Assembly (NCBI GenBank): GCA_030522375.1
Contig: CP130488.1
Span: 744,001-808,000 of the forward strand
Length of the DNA stretch: 64,000 bases
Direction of reading: 5' to 3'
Source: Methanosuratincola petrocarbonis
GTDB taxonomy: Archaea; Thermoproteota; Methanomethylicia; Methanomethylicales; Methanomethylicaceae
The notes below the pieces were generated by a model. It worked only from the letters and a program-made list of their open reading frames with translations, was not told the origin of the DNA and did not search any database. The translations under genes and the position numbers were made by a program. Shown here in pieces: positions 25,642 through 33,596 of this stretch (positions are counted from its first letter, which is position 1; every line of letters starts with the position of its first letter).

Positions 25642-25956
25642 CTACGCTTTAAGATTTCCAAGCCTCTTACATAATTCATCAAATATAAGCTGCTTTTTCT
25701 CGTTGCTTAAATGAAAGAGAACCTTGTAAACCATTTCAGTCGAGATCGTGAAAATATAGTTCAATTTAATTACGCTTTCTTTAATGGCACCCTCGCTTTT
25801 TGATAGCGGAATTCCCTTCATCTTAAGATTGCTGGTTATGCCCGCCACAACAACATTTTCCAACTCTTCAAACAAAACCACAGCAGGCCTTATTTTCAAC
25901 TCCGCAGAGTCCGTAAACTGCACAAAAGCAAGAATGACGTCTCCGGCTCTAAGCAT
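25642..25956 (-). CDS. MazF/PemK-like toxin
   Basis: About 104 residues. MLRAGDVILAFVQFTD, IRPAVVLFEE and VVVAGITSN match the SH3-like barrel of MazF/PemK endoribonucleases (G-D-V-I...R-P-x-V-V pattern). The start is the ATG at 25956, which overlaps the antitoxin stop by eight bases. The C-terminal half (YIFTISTEMVYKVLFHLSNEKK) matches the usual hinge and helix. Expected to cleave RNA when not held by its partner. Confidence 0.8.
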   Translation of the reverse strand: MLRAGDVILAFVQFTDSAELKIRPAVVLFEELENVVVAGITSNLKMKGIPLSKSEGAIKESVIKLNYIFTISTEMVYKVLFHLSNEKKQLIFDELCKRLGNLKA

Positions 25957-26182
25957 CTTCCCAGGCCTCATCCTCAGCGTTGTCCCACAGCTCACGCATC
26001 TTGGCCTGCTGCACCCTGTGGAGGAATTCATCATATTGCCTGCGGGCTTTGGATTCTTTTGCCAGCCTTATCAGGTTAGAAATTGTCTCGTTGTAGGTCT
26101 CCCTAGGATATCGCCTGAGGCTTTTCAACTCCTTTACTAAGGTTCTCTTGAGCTGTATAGTGGTAACGTCATCTTTGGGCAT
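25949..26182 (-). CDS. ribbon-helix-helix-like antitoxin
   Basis: 77 residues. An N-terminal strand VTTIQLKRTLVKELKSL followed by YNETISNLIRLA fits a ribbon-helix-helix DNA-binding fold. The acidic C-terminal tail (RELWDNAEDEAWEDA) would bind the toxin. The start is the ATG at 26182, with GGTGACT upstream; a GTG at 26194 is in frame. The AT-rich upstream region (about 26195-26225) probably holds the self-regulated promoter. Confidence 0.75.
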   Translation of the reverse strand: MPKDDVTTIQLKRTLVKELKSLRRYPRETYNETISNLIRLAKESKARRQYDEFLHRVQQAKMRELWDNAEDEAWEDA

Positions 26183-26811
26183 TATAGTCACCACATAATT
26201 ATTATATAACTTTCTATAATAAACTTACAGCAAAACGCCTATGGATTACATGCCTAAATTTTTGCAATAAAACCAGTGCCATCGCACAATACACAGAAAA
26301 ACACATGGGCTTTGCGAGCGAATAACCAGCTCTTTCCAAATCTCCCAATTCTATGGCATACAATCCTCATCATTACGATGAGTCTTTAACAGCAAACATA
26401 TATGTTGAAAATATTATGATAAGATTGTCAAGCTCAAATCTGATGTAAAAATTGTGGCTGCAAACCATGAGTAGGAAGATGTACCGGTTTATGCGATATT
26501 GGTCTGATCCATTCTACGATCTCCATATGGACTTGAATGGAATCGATGCTATGGACATAATGGCTGTCGATTCATTCGAAAAGCCCAGGCGAAAAGGAAA
26601 GAGACAACATTGATTATTACAATGATGAAAGCAGTTGTAGCAGAGTCGGCTCGGCAGTGCTAAAGCGTCAAGACATTCATTTGCCGTATGACAATCATTT
26701 GGCTAAACTATCTTCGATTAATGACGGGCATGTGTTTTAGGGGCATTTCTGAAGTGGTGCAGCGCATGCTGCCAGGTTGTCAAAAATGGAAAGAAAATTG
26801 TAAAGCGCAGT
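26183..26811. other. 629-base AT-rich intergenic region
   Basis: This lies between the antitoxin start and the NifX-like stop. It contains the toxin-antitoxin promoter at the left, a perfect 12-base palindrome AACATATATGTT at 26395-26406 that may double as a TATA element, and one possible short gene at 26467-26613. I see no other coding signal. Confidence 0.5.
26467..26613 (+). CDS. possible small protein
   Basis: A 48-codon frame starting MSRKMYRFMRYWSDP and ending in a basic tail (KPRRKGKRQH). Composition is rich in Met, Asp and Arg. A palindromic TATA-like sequence ends about 60 bases upstream; no clear ribosome-binding site. No family recognised; it may be chance. Confidence 0.3.
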   Translation: MSRKMYRFMRYWSDPFYDLHMDLNGIDAMDIMAVDSFEKPRRKGKRQH

Positions 26812-27195
26812 CTAGTGCAGAAGCTCGAGGTTGTTGTCCAGCTTGTTCTCAGCAAGCAGGGCTATGGCTTCATCGATTTCCTCCACATTGGTTATGTAGA
26901 CTTCTATCCCGTTCAGCATCAGGGACTGGTAAGCCCCCATCCCCATCCCCCCTGAGACCACAATTTCGCAGCCATCAGCCTGCTGGATCATAGACTTGTG
27001 CCTCTCCTCGCTCCCAAGGTGCACACCTTCATGGGCTTCATGATGGTGATGCCCACGGTTTGCGCAGCCGCCCTTCGGTATCAGTTTTTTGCTTACAACA
27101 TTCTTGCCGTCGAGCTCGACCAGGAGGTAGTACGGCGCCCTCCCAAAGTGCCTGCAGATAGTCTTCCCGTCCTCCGTAACGAAAGCAACCTTCAA
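26812..27195 (-). CDS. NifX/NifB-C-like dinitrogenase cofactor family protein
   Basis: About 127 residues of the NifX/VnfX-like fold: KVAFVTEDGKTICRHFGRAPYYLLVE at the N-terminus, a His-rich loop NRGHHHHEAHEG, and GCEIVVSGGMGMGAYQSL. Stand-alone members in archaea without nitrogenase are thought to carry Fe-S or metal clusters. No nif genes are near. The start is the TTG at 27195 with AGGTG upstream; a TATA box (TTTAAATA region about 27235-27243) on the minus strand fits this. Confidence 0.85.
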   Translation of the reverse strand: MKVAFVTEDGKTICRHFGRAPYYLLVELDGKNVVSKKLIPKGGCANRGHHHHEAHEGVHLGSEERHKSMIQQADGCEIVVSGGMGMGAYQSLMLNGIEVYITNVEEIDEAIALLAENKLDNNLELLH

Positions 27196-27434
27196 CTTGA
27201 ACACCTTTTTGAGATATATCACACTATACAGCAGTATTTAAATTTTGTGATAAGTCTCTATTTCGGCTGCAGTAGCCTAATTGTTGGGAAAAAATCAAGG
27301 GCTCACCAAAGGCAAATCGAAGAGCGGCGAAAAGGCTTCGAAAAAAGGAAATACCCAGAAGGCTTCATTTCAGAGATAACCCAAAAATTCTATGAGGCGC
27401 TTGTAAGAGCCCCAATCCATTGCAAGTGTGGCAG

Positions 27435-27998
27435 CTACCGCCTCCTCAGGAATGCCATTAGTAATCCGATCGTAACTGCTGCGAGTGCTAACATGATTGC
27501 GGAGGCAGAAAGGGATCCGGCGCCTCCTGGCTGGTCATCGATGCCCTTGGGGAGATACGCCACAAACGAGCGGGGGTCGAACTCGTTGTCATAGTTCTTC
27601 GCTTCAGCAAGACCGCCCTCGAGAAGCGCCCTGTTGACGTTCAAATAGTGGGTAGAGTTGTGGTCCACGTAGACCACGCAGACGAGCCTCCCATAGCGGT
27701 CGGTCCTGTACTTGTCGTCGACATCCAAGTAGACTGTCTTCTGCCTGACGAGCAAGGAGAGATAATCCCTAGCCTCCAAAGAACCCGTCTCACCCATTTC
27801 CGGCGCATCGATGTCTGCCAGCCTGACCCTTTCTCCTGTCGCAAGAGTGAAAGTGTCCCCGTCATAAACCGAAACCGCGGTTGAGATGATGTCGATCTCC
27901 GCGCACCTGACGACTTGGAACGCCTGCGCGGCAAAAGCCAGCACGGTAACGGCGAGCAGAAGCGCCGCCTTTGTCGAACTCTCCAATAGACCACCCAT
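27435..27998 (-). CDS. membrane-anchored staphylococcal-nuclease-like protein
   Basis: 187 residues. An N-terminal signal helix (about 8-30) is followed by an SNase domain: VYDGDTFTLATGERVRLADIDAPE, then TDRYGRLVCVVYVD, and NVNRALLEGGLAEAKNYDN. The calcium-binding and catalytic Arg/Asp/Glu positions appear present. A C-terminal hydrophobic helix and RRR tail would anchor it with the nuclease outside the cell. It may degrade extracellular nucleic acid. Confidence 0.85.
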   Translation of the reverse strand: MGGLLESSTKAALLLAVTVLAFAAQAFQVVRCAEIDIISTAVSVYDGDTFTLATGERVRLADIDAPEMGETGSLEARDYLSLLVRQKTVYLDVDDKYRTDRYGRLVCVVYVDHNSTHYLNVNRALLEGGLAEAKNYDNEFDPRSFVAYLPKGIDDQPGGAGSLSASAIMLALAAVTIGLLMAFLRRR

Positions 27999-28228
27999 CC
28001 CCGTCGAACAGTCGGCCCCACCGGATAAAACCTTTGGTGCCTGAACGAGCAGGATCTCAGGGCCTGATCCAAAATTTTGGCAATTCGAGGCGCCATCTCG
28101 CCCTTATGACGAGGCGGGCTGATAATGCGACTTTTGGGCACCCTGGGGAGGAAAACCCCCGGAGTCCGGATTCCGCAGAGGGCTTTCACTCGGCGGCAGG
28201 CGGCCCTCGGCGTGGACCGACCAAGGGG

Positions 28229-29110
28229 TCAGCTCACCAACAGGATGCCGATTGCTATCAGTACACCGCCGAGTACGCCAACAGGCAACAGCGTCTCGCC
28301 CAAGAACAGGAAAGAGACTCCTATCGCTATCACTATCTCAAAAAGCATGACCATCCCGCTGTTGACCACCGTGAGCTTCTGGAGGGCCTTGTAGAAGAGG
28401 AAGAAGCCTACTATGGTGCAGAGCAGCGCCACATAGACCATCGCCGAGAGTGAGAGTAGGGTCAATTCGAACTTGAAGGACGAGAGGGGAAGGAACGGCA
28501 GCAACGCGGCTGTCGATGTCAGGATCATCGACTCGGTCACCTCCATCGGCGTGAGCCCCTCCTGAGTGGTCGCCTTCTTGTTGTATATCATCGAGTATGC
28601 CCAGACGATGCCTCCGGCGAAGATGATCGCATCGCCGACCGCTGAGCCGCTGCTCAAGACAGAGAGGTCGCCCCCGGTCGTGGTCAGGAACACTCCAAGG
28701 AGCCCCAGCAGTATCCCAATCTTGCCCCTGGAATTCAGTCTCTCCCCCAGCATGAGGGAGCTGAATATCGCCATGAAGACGACGTTGACGTTCACGAGCA
28801 GTGAGGCCTTCGAAGCTGTCGTGAAGCTCATCCCATAGGTCTCCATTGCGAAGCCCACGCCGTTTGTGATCCCGAGTATCCATAGCACCCTCCCTTTCAG
28901 TAGCCTTCCGATGGGTTTCCTAGTGACCAATAGGTAAGCGATCACCAGGAGCGATGCCACGATGAACCTCACTCCCACGAAGAGGAGCGGATCGATCTCG
29001 TTGAGGGCGACCTTGATCACCGGGAATGAAACGCCCCAGATCAGCGTGGAAAGGAAGAGGCTCGCGATTGCCATCTGCTTTTCGTTGACGGGGCGCACCA
29101 ATGCAGGCAC
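28229..29110 (-). CDS. EamA/DMT-family transporter
   Basis: 293 residues with ten hydrophobic helices in two repeats, each ending in the EamA pattern: VVFMAIFSSLMLGERLN in the first half and MVMLFEIVIAIGVSFLFLGETLLP in the second. An efflux or metabolite transporter of unknown substrate. GTG at 29110 and TTG at 29101 are both possible starts; the latter has GGTG six bases upstream. Confidence 0.85.
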   Translation of the reverse strand: MPALVRPVNEKQMAIASLFLSTLIWGVSFPVIKVALNEIDPLLFVGVRFIVASLLVIAYLLVTRKPIGRLLKGRVLWILGITNGVGFAMETYGMSFTTASKASLLVNVNVVFMAIFSSLMLGERLNSRGKIGILLGLLGVFLTTTGGDLSVLSSGSAVGDAIIFAGGIVWAYSMIYNKKATTQEGLTPMEVTESMILTSTAALLPFLPLSSFKFELTLLSLSAMVYVALLCTIVGFFLFYKALQKLTVVNSGMVMLFEIVIAIGVSFLFLGETLLPVGVLGGVLIAIGILLVS

Positions 29111-29440
29111 CTTTTTGGATTTTGAGCAGGGATCCCTTAAAAACCGCTTCGGTAGGAGAGGCGATATCCCGATCTCGAGCGGTTACAAAACGGCTTGGGC
29201 ATTGAACATAGCCAATGCCAGGGCTTTTTTATTTGAGGTGTGGGTCTAGACCGATAAGGTTTGCAGTTGAGCATTGAACAAGCAAGCTCAAAATCCAGAA
29301 TTCCGCTATTGACTCGAACTGCAGTTTCAAAAATTAATTTTAACGCATTAAATCACATAATTTTTCTGACAGTTGCGAAACATTTATATATGAATCAAAA
29401 AAACTGATTTTTCAGTACGATTTTTGGGGCGTGCAACAAA
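29111..29440. other. 330-base intergenic region with the carotenoid promoter
   Basis: The right part is AT-rich and holds a TATA box at 29383-29390. I see no coding signal or repeat in the rest. Confidence 0.5.
29383..29390 (+). promoter_or_regulatory. TATA box of the carotenoid operon
   Basis: TTTATATA in an AT-rich tract. Transcription would start near 29415, giving a leader of 25-40 bases before crtI. Confidence 0.6.
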
Positions 29441-30919
29441 ATTAAGGCTGTAGTGGTGGGTGCGGGGTTCGGAGGGCTGTCAGCTGCGGCGCTGCTCTCC
29501 CGCGACGGTTTTGATGTCACAGTTTTTGAGAAGAACGAGGGTCCTGGCGGCAGGGCGAGCGTTTACAGCGAGGGGGGCTTCACATTCGACATGGGGCCTT
29601 CCTGGTACCTGATGCCCGATGTCTTCGAGAAGTTCTTCTCGGAGTTCGGAAAGAAGCCGGAGGATTTCTTCGAGCTGAAGAGGCTCGACCCCTCATACAG
29701 GATATACTTCCATGACGGTAGCGTGGTCGATGTCGCTGCTGATCTCGAGAAGAACTTCCAGCTCTTCGACTCGCTGGAGCCGAACGGCGGGGCGAAGCTG
29801 AAGAGATACCTCGAGTCCGCAAAGGAGAAGTACGACCTCTCGATAAACGAGATGCTGTACAGGGACTACAGGTCGATACTCGACTTCATGGACGGGAAGC
29901 TCATTGCGCAGGGTTACAAGCTCAACATCTTCGAGAACCTCGACAGCTTTGTCAGGAAGCACTTCGAGAGCGACAAGGCGAGGAAGATAGTCGAGTACTC
30001 GATAGGCTTCCTGGGGGGTTCGCCGAAAAACACGCCCTCCTTCTACCACATAATGTCCCACATCGACCTGACGCTGGGGGTGTGGTACCCTGTCGGCGGG
30101 ATAAGGAAGGTGGCCGAGGCAGTCCACGAGATCGCGAAGAGCCAGGGCGCCGAGTTCAGGTTCAACGTGGCCGTGACCGAGATAATCACGAAGGGTGGCA
30201 AGGCAGTAGGGGTTAGGACGGAGAAGGGGGACTACCCTGCGGATCTGGTAGTGGTCAATGCGGACTACCCGTTCTCAGAGCTCCAACTCCTCTCCCCTGA
30301 GGACAGGACATACAACAAGGAATATTGGGACAGCAGGATCCTTGCGCCTTCGGCGTTCGTCGCCTATGTGGGCGTGAAGAAGCGGATCAAGGGGCTGGAG
30401 CACCACACATTGTTCCTAGAAAAGGACTGGGAGAACAGCTTCGAGCAGATCTTCGACCCCGGGAAGGCGGCATGGCCCGACAGCCCCTCGTACTACGTGA
30501 ATGTGCCGTCGAGGACTGATCCGTACGCAGCGCCGCCAGGCTGCGACGCGCTCTTCATTCTCGTGGCGCTGGCGCCCGGGCTCCCGGACACCCCGCTGCG
30601 GAGGGAAGAGCTTTACAACAAGATCATGGACCACCTGGAGAAGGCAGTGGGAGAGGACATCAGGGGGTCTGTTGCAGTGAAGAGGATATTCTCGATCAAC
30701 GACTTCAAGGAGAGGTATAATGCCTATAAGGGAACCGCGCTCGGGCTGACGCATACGATGAAGCAGACTGCGCTCTGGAGGCCCGCCCACCGCAGCAAGA
30801 GGGTCGATAACGTCTACTACACCGGGCAGTACACCCACCCTGGCATAGGCGTGCCCATGACGATGATATCATCCACGATAGTCGCGGACGTGATCAGAAA
30901 GTCGCATAGGGCGGCATAA
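29441..30919 (+). CDS. crtI: phytoene desaturase CrtI
   Basis: Removes hydrogens from phytoene toward lycopene, using FAD. The N-terminal dinucleotide fold is VVVGAGFGGLSAAALLSRDGFDVTVFEKNEGPGGRA, TFDMGPSWYLMPDVFEKFF follows, and the C-terminal TGQYTHPGIGVPMTMIS is the carotenoid-oxidase signature. Length about 490, normal. Start problem: the only usual start is the GTG at 29453, which would cut into the first beta strand. The frame upstream reads ATT AAG GCT GTA GTG, and KAVVVGAGFGG is the expected N-terminus, so initiation at the ATT at 29441 is proposed. First gene of a four-gene pigment operon. Confidence 0.93.
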   Translation: MKAVVVGAGFGGLSAAALLSRDGFDVTVFEKNEGPGGRASVYSEGGFTFDMGPSWYLMPDVFEKFFSEFGKKPEDFFELKRLDPSYRIYFHDGSVVDVAADLEKNFQLFDSLEPNGGAKLKRYLESAKEKYDLSINEMLYRDYRSILDFMDGKLIAQGYKLNIFENLDSFVRKHFESDKARKIVEYSIGFLGGSPKNTPSFYHIMSHIDLTLGVWYPVGGIRKVAEAVHEIAKSQGAEFRFNVAVTEIITKGGKAVGVRTEKGDYPADLVVVNADYPFSELQLLSPEDRTYNKEYWDSRILAPSAFVAYVGVKKRIKGLEHHTLFLEKDWENSFEQIFDPGKAAWPDSPSYYVNVPSRTDPYAAPPGCDALFILVALAPGLPDTPLRREELYNKIMDHLEKAVGEDIRGSVAVKRIFSINDFKERYNAYKGTALGLTHTMKQTALWRPAHRSKRVDNVYYTGQYTHPGIGVPMTMISSTIVADVIRKSHRAA

Positions 30920-30932
30920 GGGGAAGAAGGCA

Positions 30933-31815
30933 TTGCAGGCGCTGCACTACAACATATTCAAGAAGGGGAGCAAGACCTTCTTCACGAGCACCCTTTTCTT
31001 CCCTCACGACGTGAAGGCAGACGTCTTCGTACTTTACGGCTACGTCAGGGTAGCCGACAATTTGGTTGACACAATCCCGCAGAAGGAAAAGGAGTTCTAC
31101 GAGCTGATGGACAGGACCGAGAGGGCACTCGGGGGCGAATGGACGGGAGACATCGTAGTGGACTCTTTCGGCTACCTTGTGAGGAGGCGCGGGATACCGA
31201 AGGATTGGGTCAAGGCATTCCTCTGGTCCATGGAGAGCGACCTTGTTAAGGGCTCCTACAGGACGCTCGGCGAGCTGAGCGCATACCTCTATGGCTCAGC
31301 AGAGGTGATAGGGCTGATGATGGCGAAGATACTCGGCCTACCAAAGGAGTCCTACGATGCAGCCATGTACCAGGGCAGGGCAATGCAGTACATCAACTTC
31401 ATCAGGGACATCAGCGAGGACCTCTCTTTGGGCAGAACTTATTTCCCAACCGAGGACCTAGAGGAGTTCGGGCTCCCGGACCTGAAGTACAGCACCGTTA
31501 AGAAACTCCCCGAGAACTTCAGGGGGCTGGTTAGGAAGGATAGGCCTCTATTGCAAGTGGCAGAGGAGAGCCGAGGAGGGATACAGGTTCATCCCCAAGC
31601 GGTACCTGATACCGATAAAGAGCGCGGCGGACATGTACAACTGGACCGCGGCTCAGATTTCCAGGGATCCGTTCGCGGTCTACCGGAAGAAGATCAGGCC
31701 CTCTACAGCCAGGATCTTCGCTACCGCCTCATACAACGCGCTCTACCTGAACATAAAGCAGAAGAGCAGGGTCAAGAAAGAGGCAATGCTAAGCCGAAGG
31801 CAGATGCCCAGGTGA
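30933..31815 (+). CDS. crtB: phytoene/squalene synthase CrtB, apparently frameshifted
   Basis: Condenses two GGPP to phytoene. TTFFTSTLFFPHDV, the first Asp-rich motif DNLVDTI and the second RDISEDLSLGRTYFP are in the first frame. After LPENFRGLVRK (about 31538) homology moves to another frame, which reads IGLYCKWQRRAEEGYRFIP then SAADMYNWTAAQI and ends with TGA at 31813-31815. The first frame runs on by chance into the next gene, giving a false 577-residue fusion. Loss of a GA from AAGGAGATAGGC, or one extra base, explains it. It could be a sequencing error, a real mutation or recoding. TTG start, preceded by GGGGAAG. Confidence 0.85.
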
Positions 31816-32666
31816 GTCTCTTGTGGCGGAGGCTCTCGTTCGCCTTCAGGGTCTCCAGGTTCCGCTTCTGGATCTACACCGCCGGGACTTATGTAGTCGG
31901 CTATGCGCTGGGCATGGGCAGCTGGACGGAGTTCCTCAGGCCGGAGTATGCGGTTTACCTGGCTTATTTCTTCTTCCCGGCAAATGTTTTCATTTACGGG
32001 ATCAACGACTACTGGGATGAGAGGACCGACTCGCTTAACCCCAAGAAGGATGGTGCCAAGGAGCACAGGCTAGGCACCGGAGAGCGGGGGACCCTGAAGG
32101 GGCTCCTGTGGGCCGTGACTCTAATCAGCCTCGCGCTGATGGCGTTCCAGAGCTGGGAGATGAGGGCGATCTTCCTGGGGTTCCTCTTTCTGTCGTACTT
32201 CTACAGTGCCCCGCCCCTGAGGTTCAAGGGGGTCCCGTTCCTCGACTTCGCCTCAAACATGCTGTACATAATGCCAGGGATATTCGGCTACTACTTGGCG
32301 GCTGGCGCGCTCCCGCCCCTGCCGCTGGTGATCGGCGGGTTCGCACACATATCGGCGATGCACATATTCTCAGCCGTTCCGGACATCGGGTGCGACAGTG
32401 CCGCAGGGATAAGGACTACGCCCGTATTTGTCGGCGAGCGGGCTGCGTTGATAATCTGCCTGGGGTTCTGGTCGCTGCTCAGTTACCTGGCAATAACACT
32501 CAGCGGGTTCCACCCCCTAAGCTACCTGTCATTGGCATACCCTGCGCTGCCCCTAATCGTCCTCGCGAAGAGGGGTGCCATGGAGAAGGCGTACTGGACC
32601 CTCCCGTACATAAACTGGGCGCTGGGGGGTCTGCTCTTCGTGATGGTGACGCTCTCGAAGGTGTAA
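31812..32666 (+). CDS. UbiA-family prenyltransferase, probable lycopene elongase
   Basis: 284 residues and about eight helices. The first Asp-rich motif is GINDYWDERTDSLNPKKD, the second VPDIGCDSAAGIRTTP, as in UbiA enzymes of the lycopene elongase/hydratase (LyeJ-like) group that add C5 units to lycopene. The GTG start at 31812 overlaps the crtB stop (GTGA). Position after crtI-crtB and before a CruF gene supports C50 carotenoid synthesis. Confidence 0.85.
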   Translation: MSLLWRRLSFAFRVSRFRFWIYTAGTYVVGYALGMGSWTEFLRPEYAVYLAYFFFPANVFIYGINDYWDERTDSLNPKKDGAKEHRLGTGERGTLKGLLWAVTLISLALMAFQSWEMRAIFLGFLFLSYFYSAPPLRFKGVPFLDFASNMLYIMPGIFGYYLAAGALPPLPLVIGGFAHISAMHIFSAVPDIGCDSAAGIRTTPVFVGERAALIICLGFWSLLSYLAITLSGFHPLSYLSLAYPALPLIVLAKRGAMEKAYWTLPYINWALGGLLFVMVTLSKV

Positions 32667-32669
32667 ACT

Positions 32670-33479
32670 TTGGATAGGATTTGGCTCCTGCTCGCCTCGA
32701 GCGGGGTTGTCTTTCTTTCTTCGCTCACGGTGGTGGATTTTGCATCGATCCCTGAAGCGGGAACTGCGTCCGCCATTGCGGTAGCCCTATTCGCAGCCCC
32801 GTCCTTCGCGACTTTCATAAGGTGGGCAGGCTGGAAGAAGGGCGCAATGGTGCTCGCAGTCGTGGGTGCAGCCGCAACCGCGGTAGAAGGGATCTCCGTC
32901 GTCACAGGGATCCCCTACGGGAAGTTCAGCTACTCTGATGCGCTGGGCCCGCTCCTCCTTGGCACAGTGCCTTTTGCGCTTCCGTTGTCATACCTCCCGT
33001 TACTGCTCGGCGCAGTCGCAGTCGCTCTCAGGGTCTCTGGAAAGGATCGTCTGCGCACAACATTTTTGAGCGCGGCGATCCTGGTCGGTTTTGACTTGGC
33101 ACTCGACCCGGGCGCGGTGGCTGCAGGGCTCTGGGCATGGGAAGACCCCGGAGTCTATTACGGCGTCCCTGCCACTAACTACTTGGGCTGGGCAACGACG
33201 GGGCTTGCTTACTCCGCAGCAATGCTCATCCTGCTCAGGAAGGAGATTGCGTCCCGGGGAATGCCCCCGGGCGCCTCAGCCAGCGCAATTTTGACCCTCT
33301 CTTTCTGGACGGGTTACCTCTTCAAAAGAGGGTACTTCCTGCCAGGAACGGTGGGCGCGGCTTTGATCGCGCTGGTTGTCTATGCGGCATGGTTTCGGGC
33401 GAAGGGCAAACGAAAGCCTCAGCATGGTGCAATTCAATCATTCCTGGTGCGATTTGGTGCACTAAAAAGAAGGGTTTAG
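32670..33479 (+). CDS. cruF: CruF-like bisanhydrobacterioruberin hydratase
   Basis: A 269-residue, seven-helix protein of the CruF (carotenoid hydratase) family. EGISVVTGIPYGKFSYSDALGP, VPFALPLSYLPLL, then FDLALDPGAVAAGLWAWEDPGVYYGVPATNYLGW are the family hallmarks. Adds water to the end groups of bisanhydrobacterioruberin to give bacterioruberin. The TTG start is three bases after the UbiA stop. Last gene of the operon. Confidence 0.88.
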   Translation: MDRIWLLLASSGVVFLSSLTVVDFASIPEAGTASAIAVALFAAPSFATFIRWAGWKKGAMVLAVVGAAATAVEGISVVTGIPYGKFSYSDALGPLLLGTVPFALPLSYLPLLLGAVAVALRVSGKDRLRTTFLSAAILVGFDLALDPGAVAAGLWAWEDPGVYYGVPATNYLGWATTGLAYSAAMLILLRKEIASRGMPPGASASAILTLSFWTGYLFKRGYFLPGTVGAALIALVVYAAWFRAKGKRKPQHGAIQSFLVRFGALKRRV

Positions 33480-33596
33480 GCGCTACAGAGACGGAGCTCA
33501 ACTGGAAAAAATTTCGAAAATTCGAAAACTTAATCCAAATTTCAAGTTCAGAAGATGTTATATTTGATCCGAGCAAATTCTTGCATGGTGATATTG

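Noticed and set aside
26812..27195. Evidence for nitrogen fixation
   Set aside because: Stand-alone NifX-like proteins are common in archaea without nitrogenase and no nif genes are in the window.
27196..27434. Possible pseudogene in the gap between the NifX-like and nuclease genes
   Set aside because: A plus-strand frame crosses it, but the product has no recognisable motif and most of the frame is antisense to two real genes.
30933..32666. A natural phytoene synthase-prenyltransferase fusion
   Set aside because: Residues from about 31540 to 31811 in this frame match nothing, while another frame carries the expected CrtB C-terminus with its own stop.
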